From contig DGKK01000051.1 of the NCBI GenBank assembly GCA_002387725.1, positions 38,605 to 68,880 of the forward strand: a stretch of DNA of 30,276 nt, given 5' to 3'. A program made the position numbers and the translations under genes. Shown piece by piece: positions 24,911 to 30,276 of this stretch. Under the pieces are notes generated by a model. The model searched no databases, had not been told where the DNA came from, and worked only from the letters and a program-made list of their open reading frames with translations. This DNA is from Nitrospirae bacterium UBA4572. GTDB taxonomy: Bacteria > Nitrospirota > Leptospirillia > Leptospirillales > Leptospirillaceae. Positions within the stretch are counted from its first letter, which is position 1; each line of letters starts with the position of its first letter.

Positions 24911-25746
24911 AAATCGGCCCTATGTCCCCGGAGTGGCTCCGAGTGGCTTCCGTTGTTCTTCTGTCTGTGCTTCTTCCGGCCACAATTTCTCCGGCCGAAG
25001 CCCTGGCATCAGGAAACAAGAATTTCCAGTTCTTTGCCCCTCCGGCGGAAGGCACACTCCCCGACGGCCCTTTGGGCCGGCTGATCCGGAAGGGAGAACT
25101 CATTTTCATCCACACCAACCTCTACGCCAAGAAATATGTGGGAAACGATCTCACCTGCGAATCCTGCCATCTCGACCGGGGAATCAAACCCTATAGCGCC
25201 CCGCTCTGGGGAGCCTTCGGGACCTATCCTCGCTATCGGGAAAAAAACCATAAGGTCAACACCCTTGAGGAACGGATCCAGGGGTGCTTCCGCTTTTCCC
25301 TGAACGGAACACCTCCCCCTGTGGACAGCGAGACCATGAAGGCCATTATCGCCTATGCCTACTGGGTCTCCCGGGGAGCCCCCATCGGACTCTATCTCAA
25401 GGGACAAGGGATCGTTCGCCTTCCCAAGCCGGACAGGACCCCCAGCATCCGCAGGGGGAAGGTTCTCTTCGAGGCCCGTTGCGCCCTCTGCCATGGGCTC
25501 GACGGCCAGGGCACCCAGGCCGACCTCGGCCAGGTCGCCTTCCCTCCGGTCTGGGGACCCCACTCCTACAACAAGGGAGCCGGATTTTCCAACGTGCGGG
25601 AACTGGCGGGATTCCTCCGGATGAATATGCCCCTCTCCAAGGGCAAGAGCCTGTCGGACCAGCAGGCCTGGGATGTTGCCGCCTACGTCGACAGCCATAC
25701 CCGTCCCCAGGACCCAAGAAAATCCTCCCCGGCAACGGGACAATAA
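24907..25746 (+). CDS. tsdA: Dihaem cytochrome c, thiosulfate dehydrogenase (TsdA)-like
   Basis: Periplasmic dihaem enzyme of 279 residues. A signal peptide covers about residues 1-34. Haem 1 is CESCH (84-88) followed by LDRGIKPYSAPLWG. In EERIQGCFRFSLNG the Cys127 sits where TsdA enzymes carry their unusual Cys haem ligand. Haem 2 is CALCH (192-196), with M241 in RMNMPLSKG as likely ligand. This order fits the TsdA family, which couples two thiosulfate to tetrathionate and in some species works mainly in reverse. The upstream TsdB-like gene overlaps by four bases, so the pair should be co-translated. Whether the substrate is truly thiosulfate/tetrathionate is inference; a Sox-type or unknown dihaem cytochrome is the alternative. 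Confidence 0.8.
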   Translation: MKIGPMSPEWLRVASVVLLSVLLPATISPAEALASGNKNFQFFAPPAEGTLPDGPLGRLIRKGELIFIHTNLYAKKYVGNDLTCESCHLDRGIKPYSAPLWGAFGTYPRYREKNHKVNTLEERIQGCFRFSLNGTPPPVDSETMKAIIAYAYWVSRGAPIGLYLKGQGIVRLPKPDRTPSIRRGKVLFEARCALCHGLDGQGTQADLGQVAFPPVWGPHSYNKGAGFSNVRELAGFLRMNMPLSKGKSLSDQQAWDVAAYVDSHTRPQDPRKSSPATGQ

Positions 25747-25751
25747 AGGGA

Positions 25752-25772
25752 GCGTTTCGAACGACGAAACGC
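25752..25772. terminator. Hairpin between convergent genes, possible shared terminator
   Basis: GCGTTTCG (25752-25759) pairs perfectly with CGAAACGC (25765-25772) around a five-base loop, five bases after the cytochrome stop. No T-run follows on either strand. A second small stem GACC/GGTC lies near 25786-25797. Position between two convergent genes favours a terminator. Confidence 0.45.
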
Positions 25773-25812
25773 ATTGCGGCACCCTTGACCTGAAGGTCCT
25801 TGGGGGGACGAG

Positions 25813-26298
25813 CTAAAGGCCGGCTTCCTTTCGGGCCTTCAGATCGGCATCGATGTTGTCGAAGGGTTTCAGGTAGTTTTCGAGGAACTTTCTTTCGGAG
25901 GTCGACATCCGGTCCCGGACCCCAAGATACCAGCGGCCCACGAAATACACGTAACGATCCTTTTCCCCCATCTGGTCGGGTCGGGCCAGACCCGTCGAGG
26001 AGGGGGCGGGAGGAGGGGACTTTCGGGGAAGGGCGACAAAAAGCACCGCCAGGAGAACGGCCACCACCGCGGCGCCTCCTGCAATGAGGGTCCACTCTTT
26101 CCGGTCGGGCTTGAGGGATCCGGCGAGGCTCTCGTACGCCCGTCGATTTCTCTCGTCGATCTCGCGGATCTCCGCCTCGATCCTCTCGAGCCGACGATCG
26201 CTTTCGTGAAGAAGCCGCCGGATCTCCCGGATCAGGCCTTCGGACTCATCCTCTCCTGGCCTTTTTTTTCCCTTCTCCGATTCCTTGTCCTCTCCCAT
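25813..26298 (-). CDS. Coiled-coil membrane protein, unknown function
   Basis: A 161-residue protein I do not recognise. The N-terminal third is charged and helical (about 20-58, LIREIRRLLHESDRRLERIE then AEIREIDERNRR), probably a coiled coil. One membrane helix follows (about 70-90), then a proline-rich linker (PPPAPSS) and a C-terminal segment with VYFVGRWYLGVRDRMSTSER and LKPFDNIDADLKARKEAGL. Topology suggests a cytoplasmic coiled coil and an outside C-terminal part. AGGA seven bases before the ATG supports translation. It lies downstream of the penicillin-binding protein on the same strand, separated by 208 bases, and faces the cytochrome operon. No function is assigned. Confidence 0.7.
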   Translation of the reverse strand: MGEDKESEKGKKRPGEDESEGLIREIRRLLHESDRRLERIEAEIREIDERNRRAYESLAGSLKPDRKEWTLIAGGAAVVAVLLAVLFVALPRKSPPPAPSSTGLARPDQMGEKDRYVYFVGRWYLGVRDRMSTSERKFLENYLKPFDNIDADLKARKEAGL

Positions 26299-26506
26299 CT
26301 TTTCTTCCTCTCCCTTCCCGACACTTCCCTCTCCGGAGCTTCCCCTCCGGGGACGCCCGGCACTCTTCCTCTTGAATGCCCATTCCCGTGCAGGAAAATC
26401 ATACCGTCTCCCCCCAAAAAACGCGAGAAGCCGGAGGGGCGGGAGGGATTGTTTCCGCAGGGGTCACACCGGCCATAGGCAAGGGAAAAACAGAAGAGGA
26501 GGGAGA

Positions 26507-28867
26507 TCAGGGAGCCCCGTCGAGGTTATAGAGACCCGCATCGGGGAGGGGAGATCCCGTGGCCGACTCCGCCGGGGGCTCCGATCCCTTCTTGTATTCT
26601 TCGACAACAAATTTTTGTGCCGTGAGAGGCACCCTGAGCCCCGTCTCCGGATCGATCCTGACGTCGACGATATCATCGGGAATCTTGAAGACATGGTTTC
26701 CCGGGAAGAAGGGGAGCGAGGCCCTCATGACATCGATCCAGATGGGAAGAGCCGCCTTGGCCCCGTACTCCCCCCGCCCCATGGAGCGATGGTCGTCCAT
26801 TCCGGTATAGACCCCGACAACAAGGTCAGGAGAAAATCCGATGAACCAGGCATCCTTGAAATCATTTGTCGTCCCGGTCTTTCCCGCCAGGAGAACGCCC
26901 AGGGAGAGGGCATCCCGCCCCGTTCCCTCCCTGATCACGCTTTCCATCATGGAGACCATCAGATAGCTGTCGGCAGGGTCATAGACAGGCATGGGAGCGG
27001 GGGTAAAGCGGTAAATGGTGGTTTTTCGGTTGTCGAAGACCCGGTCGACCGAATGGATCTTCTCCCGTACACCTCCGTTGGCGATGACGGAATAGGCTCC
27101 TGTCATCTCGATCGGCTTGACGGTCGCAGAGCCAAGCGCCAGGGTCAGGTCGTGGGGAAGCGGTGTTGTAATTCCAAGCCGGCGGGCAAAGTTGATGACC
27201 GATCCCACTCCCACTCGACGAACGAGACGGATCGTCGCAAGGTTGATCGACTCGGCCAAGGCCTTTCGCATGGGAACGGGCCCCAGAAATCCCGCCTCAA
27301 AGTCCTTGGGACGCCAGACCCGATGGTGAATGCGATCGAAAAAGACCAACGGAGAATCGTTCAGGATCGACCCCGGGGCATACCCCTTCTCGAGAGCCGC
27401 TCCGTAGTCGATCACCTTGAAGGCCGATCCCGGCTGCCTCAAGGCCTGAACTGCCCGGTTGAACTTGCTCCGGGCGAAGCTGTATCCCCCTGCCATGGCC
27501 AGGATCCCGCCCGTCTTGGGATCGAGGGCCACCACGGCGCCCTGGACGAGAGGCACCTGGTCGAGGGAGGCATCGAAGACCCACCCCTTTTTCTCATGAA
27601 GGGAGGAGAGGACATGGACCCTGACCACAAAGCCCGGCTTCAGGATCCTGTCGAGGGAAAAGGGATTGAGAACCTTTCGTCCCCGGGTGATCTCGGGCCG
27701 CGTGAGAATGGTCTTGGCCCATTGGGCATGGTCCAAGGTCAAGCGACCTAAATGCTCGTCGACGGAAAGCCTCGCCTCCTTGGGTGATACGGAGAGAACT
27801 GTGGCATCGATGCGCTTGCCGACAATCTCCTCAAGGTCGTGGGCCGAGGGGACGGGAATCGTCCTGCTCCGGAGGGCCACGAGATCCTTCGGTTTGAGGG
27901 TCCGAATGGCTCCGCGGAAACCCTGCCGGCGGTCGATGGCCCGAAGGCCCTTGCGAAGGGCCTGATTCGCGGCGAGCTGGATCCGGAGATCAAGGGTCGT
28001 GAAAATCCGGAGCCCTCCCCCGAAGAGCTTTTTTGCGGGCATCTCTCGTTCGAGTTTCTGGCGGACGTACTCCAGAAAATAGGCGCTGGGACTGGCGGAA
28101 TGGGAGGGGGGAACGATTTCGAGGGGGGCGGCATAGGCCTTTGCCTTTTCCTCGGGCGTAATGTAATGGACCTGGACCATCCGCTGAAGGACGACCAGCT
28201 GCCGTCTTTTCGCCGCCTCGGGATGAAGGAGCGGGGAAAACTCGATCGGCGAGCGGATCATTCCGGCAATCATGGCAGCTTCCGGAAGGGTCAGGTCGGC
28301 AAGGTCCTTCCCGAAATAGGTATGGGCGGCCGCCGCCACCCCGTATGCGCCCTCCCCGAGATAGATCTGATTCAGATAGAGCTCGAGGATCTCGTCCTTG
28401 GTCAGAACCTTTTCGATGCGGTAGGAGAGAAGGGCCTCCCGGATCTTTCGGATAAAGGTCTTCCGATGGGTCAGGAAGATGTTTCGCGCCAGCTGCTGGG
28501 TGATGGTGCTCGCCCCTTCACGAAGGTATCCGGCCAGGGCATCGGAGAGGGCCGCCCGGATGATCGAGCCATACGCCAGTGCCCCATGTTCGTAGAAGTG
28601 CTCGTCCTCCACGGCCAGGATGGCGTGCACCATCAGCGGCGGAATCCGGCCCAGGGGAAGATACTCGCGGCGCTCCTTGTAGAAGGAACCGATCTTCTGC
28701 CCGTTTCGGTCATAGATGTGGGAGGTCGTAAAAGGAACGTAATGGCGAAGAAAGTCGACAGAAGGAATTCCCGCGACGATTTTCTTGTAGGCAAAATACC
28801 CCGCCACCCCGGAGGCCCCTCCGAGGATCAGGAGAATGACAAGAGAGTACAGCAGGAATTTTTTCAA
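26507..28867 (-). CDS. mrcA: Class A penicillin-binding protein 1A (bifunctional peptidoglycan synthase)
   Basis: Builds and cross-links peptidoglycan at the inner-membrane surface; 786 residues. One N-terminal membrane helix spans about 5-26. The glycosyltransferase domain (about 48-225) has EDEHFYEHG with catalytic E88, GASTITQQLARN, and LYLNQIYLGEGAYGV. A linker with an OB-like insertion covers about 320-435. The transpeptidase domain has S481xxK484 (SAFK), S540-I-N542 and K663TGT. The C-terminus is short and Pro/Ser/Ala-rich. The start is TTG (28865-28867) giving a short basic n-region, with only a weak GGGAAG nearby. An intrinsic terminator for the next upstream gene lies 30 bases before the start, so its own promoter must be close or expression depends on read-through. 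Confidence 0.96.
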   Translation of the reverse strand: MKKFLLYSLVILLILGGASGVAGYFAYKKIVAGIPSVDFLRHYVPFTTSHIYDRNGQKIGSFYKERREYLPLGRIPPLMVHAILAVEDEHFYEHGALAYGSIIRAALSDALAGYLREGASTITQQLARNIFLTHRKTFIRKIREALLSYRIEKVLTKDEILELYLNQIYLGEGAYGVAAAAHTYFGKDLADLTLPEAAMIAGMIRSPIEFSPLLHPEAAKRRQLVVLQRMVQVHYITPEEKAKAYAAPLEIVPPSHSASPSAYFLEYVRQKLEREMPAKKLFGGGLRIFTTLDLRIQLAANQALRKGLRAIDRRQGFRGAIRTLKPKDLVALRSRTIPVPSAHDLEEIVGKRIDATVLSVSPKEARLSVDEHLGRLTLDHAQWAKTILTRPEITRGRKVLNPFSLDRILKPGFVVRVHVLSSLHEKKGWVFDASLDQVPLVQGAVVALDPKTGGILAMAGGYSFARSKFNRAVQALRQPGSAFKVIDYGAALEKGYAPGSILNDSPLVFFDRIHHRVWRPKDFEAGFLGPVPMRKALAESINLATIRLVRRVGVGSVINFARRLGITTPLPHDLTLALGSATVKPIEMTGAYSVIANGGVREKIHSVDRVFDNRKTTIYRFTPAPMPVYDPADSYLMVSMMESVIREGTGRDALSLGVLLAGKTGTTNDFKDAWFIGFSPDLVVGVYTGMDDHRSMGRGEYGAKAALPIWIDVMRASLPFFPGNHVFKIPDDIVDVRIDPETGLRVPLTAQKFVVEEYKKGSEPPAESATGSPLPDAGLYNLDGAP

Positions 28868-28896
28868 GGCTTCCCGAACGGTTCAGGAGTACAGGG

Positions 28897-28926
28897 AAAA
28901 AAAAGGCGGGAGGCCCGGACCCGACC
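28897..28926 (-). terminator. Intrinsic terminator of the 44-residue peptide gene
   Basis: In the minus-strand transcript GGTCGGG pairs with CCCGCC (one bulged base, nine-base loop), followed directly by eight U. This is the clearest rho-independent terminator in the window. It separates the small membrane peptide gene from the penicillin-binding protein gene. Confidence 0.75.
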
Positions 28927-29000
28927 GTCTCCGGCCAAGGTCAGGGAGAACCCCGCCCTCAGGAATGTATGCATCAGAATAATGCCAAATGGTGCGCCAC

Positions 29001-29047
29001 CCGGGAAAACCCGGAACACTTATCCCTTCGATCTCCGGGGTCCGGAG
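29001..29047 (-). other. Two small perfect hairpins after the 44-residue peptide gene
   Basis: CTCCGG/CCGGAG (29033-29047, three-base loop) and CCGGG/CCCGG (29001-29014, four-base loop) lie in the 3' untranslated part of the small peptide transcript. Neither has a U-tract; they may protect the mRNA 3' end. Confidence 0.4.
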
Positions 29048-29070
29048 GCCAGAAGGGGGAAAAGCAGGTC

Positions 29071-29205
29071 TTACTTTTCGAAGGTCTTCATGATGGTGAA
29101 GGCCGTGAGAAGAGCGGCTCCCGTGAGGACGATGAAGACGACCGTCAGGGTCATGTTGGCGTAGTTGGCATCGGTCGGATTGAAGGAACCCATCTTGTAA
29201 GGCAT
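29071..29205 (-). CDS. 44-residue single-helix membrane peptide, unknown function
   Basis: A tiny protein I do not recognise: a polar N-terminus (MPYKMGSFNPTDANY), one membrane helix at about residues 18-39 (MTLTVVFIVLTGAALLTAFT), and a short basic C-terminal end. A GGGGG-type ribosome site lies five bases before the ATG. A consensus promoter (29278-29306) sits about 65 bases upstream and a U-tract terminator lies downstream, so this is a self-contained transcript of about 375 bases. Small single-helix subunits of respiratory complexes look like this, but no specific family match is visible. The frame can be extended 16 codons upstream, but that part is not protein-like and has no ribosome site. 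Confidence 0.65.
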   Translation of the reverse strand: MPYKMGSFNPTDANYANMTLTVVFIVLTGAALLTAFTIMKTFEK

Positions 29206-29277
29206 AGCAACCCCCGCGTCTAGGTTTCGATGATTCCGGATTCTGTGGTCCAAAAATCGGACTTATTGGCAAAGGAC

Positions 29278-29306
29278 ACTATACCCCAGGAGAAATGAGA
29301 GGTCAA
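29278..29306 (-). promoter_or_regulatory. Consensus sigma70 promoter of the 44-residue peptide gene
   Basis: On the minus strand TTGACC (29301-29306) and TATAGT (29278-29283) are separated by exactly 17 bases; each hexamer matches the consensus at five of six positions. Transcription should start near 29271. It is the best promoter in the window. Confidence 0.75.
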
Positions 29307-29442
29307 CACCTCCCGAAATCAGACCAGGATCAGATCCTCCTAGATTCGCCAAATCCTTAGAGTCTATCGAAAAAGCGAGAATTTCGGGAGGGATGATTCT
29401 CCGGACAAATGAGGAGTCCCAGGAGGAGCGTATTCCTCAAAC

Positions 29443-30078
29443 TCAGACCGACCGGATCTCCCGATCATGGGCGAGAAAGTCCGAAAGGGTAAAAAAGGAG
29501 AAGAAGGGGACGCCCGCCTGGGCAAAGCGATCCCGCCCCCCCTCTTCCCGATCCACGAGAGCGACCACCTCGAGAACCTCGTACCCGCACTCCCGGCACA
29601 CATCCACCGCCCTCATCCCCGAGGCGCCCGTCGTCACAACATCTTCGACGACCACTACCCGGGCTCCCGGGATAAGATCCCCCTCGACGGGATTTTTTGT
29701 CCCATGGCCCTTGGCCTCCTTGCGGACGACAAAGGCGGGGATGGAGCGATGGTAGAGACCGCTGACAAGAGAGGTGGCCACGGCAATCGGGTCGGCTCCC
29801 AGGGTCAGCCCGCCGATCCCGTCGGGGTCCAGACGGGAAATCCTGTGATAGAGGAGGTCCCCGATCAGGTACTGGGCTCGGGAGTGTCCCAGGGTCGTCT
29901 TCTTGCAGTCGACATAGACCGGGCTGGTCTTTCCCGAGGAGAGGGTGAAGGGGCGGTCGGGGCGATGGATAAAGGAACGCTCGTAGAGAATCCGGAAGAG
30001 CTCCTCACGGTCGGCCGCCAGGAGGGATTCCCAGCGATCGGGAAGAACGGGTTGAACGGAGGTCACAAGTTCGATCAA
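29443..30078 (-). CDS. pyrE: Orotate phosphoribosyltransferase
   Basis: Joins orotate to PRPP to form OMP in pyrimidine synthesis; 211 residues. The PRPP loop VVVVEDVVTTGAS is at 141-153, and the catalytic loop RKEAKGHGT (119-127) carries the conserved lysines and histidine. FTLSSGKTSPVYVDCKK (44-60) is the N-terminal substrate region. The start is a TTG (30076-30078) with AGGA eight bases upstream; a GTG four codons later is possible. A weak promoter may lie upstream (TTGTGA 30160-30165 and TATATT 30135-30140, spacing 19). No neighbouring pyrimidine genes are seen. Confidence 0.95.
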   Translation of the reverse strand: MIELVTSVQPVLPDRWESLLAADREELFRILYERSFIHRPDRPFTLSSGKTSPVYVDCKKTTLGHSRAQYLIGDLLYHRISRLDPDGIGGLTLGADPIAVATSLVSGLYHRSIPAFVVRKEAKGHGTKNPVEGDLIPGARVVVVEDVVTTGASGMRAVDVCRECGYEVLEVVALVDREEGGRDRFAQAGVPFFSFFTLSDFLAHDREIRSV

Positions 30079-30163
30079 GGACGGGATCCTGAAAAGGGTG
30101 TGGGAGAGGGCATGACGACTTGAAAGCCTCGGATAATATAGGTCATGAGCGGGGTCTTTTCAC

Positions 30164-30186
30164 AAAAGGAGGCCAAAATTTGGCTC
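30164..30186 (-). terminator. Likely terminator of the tRNA-Leu gene
   Basis: Minus-strand GAG-CCAAA pairs with TTTGG-CCTC with one bulged base, and four U follow within a few bases. It lies 12 bases after the tRNA CCA end. A run of five T directly after the CCA also helps 3' end formation. Confidence 0.45.
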
Positions 30187-30197
30187 AAGAGGAAAAA

Positions 30198-30276
30198 TGG
30201 TGCCGAAGGCGGGACTTGAACCCGCACGGGTTTCCCCACACGCCCCTCAAACGTGCGTGTCTACCATTCCACCACT
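30198..30276 (-). tRNA. tRNA-Leu(GAG), 5' end cut by the window edge
   Basis: Reading the minus strand, the D-arm region GGTGGAATGGTAGACACG, anticodon stem CACGT/GCGTG with loop TTGAGGG (anticodon GAG, codons CUC/CUU), a long class II variable arm, and T-arm GCGGG-TTCAAGT-CCCGC are all visible. The acceptor 3' strand is CTTCGGC, followed by A and an encoded CCA. The matching 5' acceptor strand should begin GCCGA, and those five bases lie outside the window. Everything else is intact. Confidence 0.93.

Noticed and set aside
26285..27751. A 488-codon plus-strand open frame opposite the PBP1A gene
   Set aside because: The minus-strand PBP1A has all catalytic motifs intact through this region; the antisense frame has none.
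29206..29272. Longer forms of the small membrane peptide or an overlapping 129-codon frame
   Set aside because: They would start at or before the inferred transcription start or lack a ribosome site, and the 129-codon frame runs through the 3' hairpins with no membrane or domain pattern.
30198..30276. tRNA-Ser with anticodon UGA
   Set aside because: Shifting the loop by one base gives an A-C mismatch in the anticodon stem, whereas the GAG reading gives five pairs with one G-U, and the rest matches leucine tRNAs.
1..30276. Search for CRISPR arrays, insertion sequences, prophage, toxin-antitoxin or defence modules
   Set aside because: I saw no regularly spaced repeats, transposase or integrase motifs, terminal inverted repeats or defence-type domains; all substantial genes belong to housekeeping, transport, envelope or electron-transfer families.

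Overview
The window looks like chromosomal DNA from a moderately high-GC, free-living, chemolithotroph-like bacterium. Gene content and neighbours (F-type ATP synthase operon, gap-pgk-tpiA-secG, a glgC/GH57 glycogen cluster, c-type cytochromes related to thiosulfate dehydrogenase) would suit a Nitrospirota member such as Leptospirillum. That placement is inferred from protein style and gene order, not from any search. I see no phage, insertion sequence, CRISPR array or integration scar; nearly every gene has a recognisable family.

Layout, left to right. 1-5456 (minus) is a carbohydrate-storage operon: a 68-residue membrane protein, glgC, and two overlapping GH57 glycosidases, the second cut by the window edge. 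5457-5791 is non-coding and holds a promoter and several inverted repeats. 5792-12644 (minus) is a complete ATP synthase operon, atpZ/I-like, then B, E, F, H, A, G, D, C, with a good sigma70-type promoter at 12748-12776 and RNA hairpins in its three widest internal gaps. 13084-14694 (plus, divergent) is a chemoreceptor. 14976-15515 (plus) is a DUF4149 membrane protein that overlaps tail-to-tail with a HAD phosphatase (15460-16113, minus). 16171-19972 (minus) is an oligopeptide-type ABC importer (binding lipoprotein and two permeases, translationally coupled) with no ATPase genes. 20088-23681 (minus) is gap-pgk-tpiA-secG. 24074-25746 (plus) is a two-gene cytochrome operon resembling TsdB-TsdA. 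25813-26298 (minus) is a coiled-coil membrane protein of unknown role. 26507-28867 (minus) is a class A penicillin-binding protein. 29071-29205 (minus) is a 44-residue membrane peptide with its own consensus promoter and intrinsic terminator. 29443-30078 (minus) is pyrE. 30198-30276 (minus) is a tRNA-Leu(GAG) lacking its first five bases.

Taken together, the region links energy conversion (ATP synthase, candidate thiosulfate/tetrathionate cytochromes), central carbon flow (lower glycolysis/gluconeogenesis) and glycogen turnover (ADP-glucose synthesis plus alpha-glucan remodelling). The points most worth following are the TsdBA-like pair, the isolated 44-residue peptide transcription unit, the hairpin-punctuated atp operon, and the small membrane protein heading the glycogen operon.
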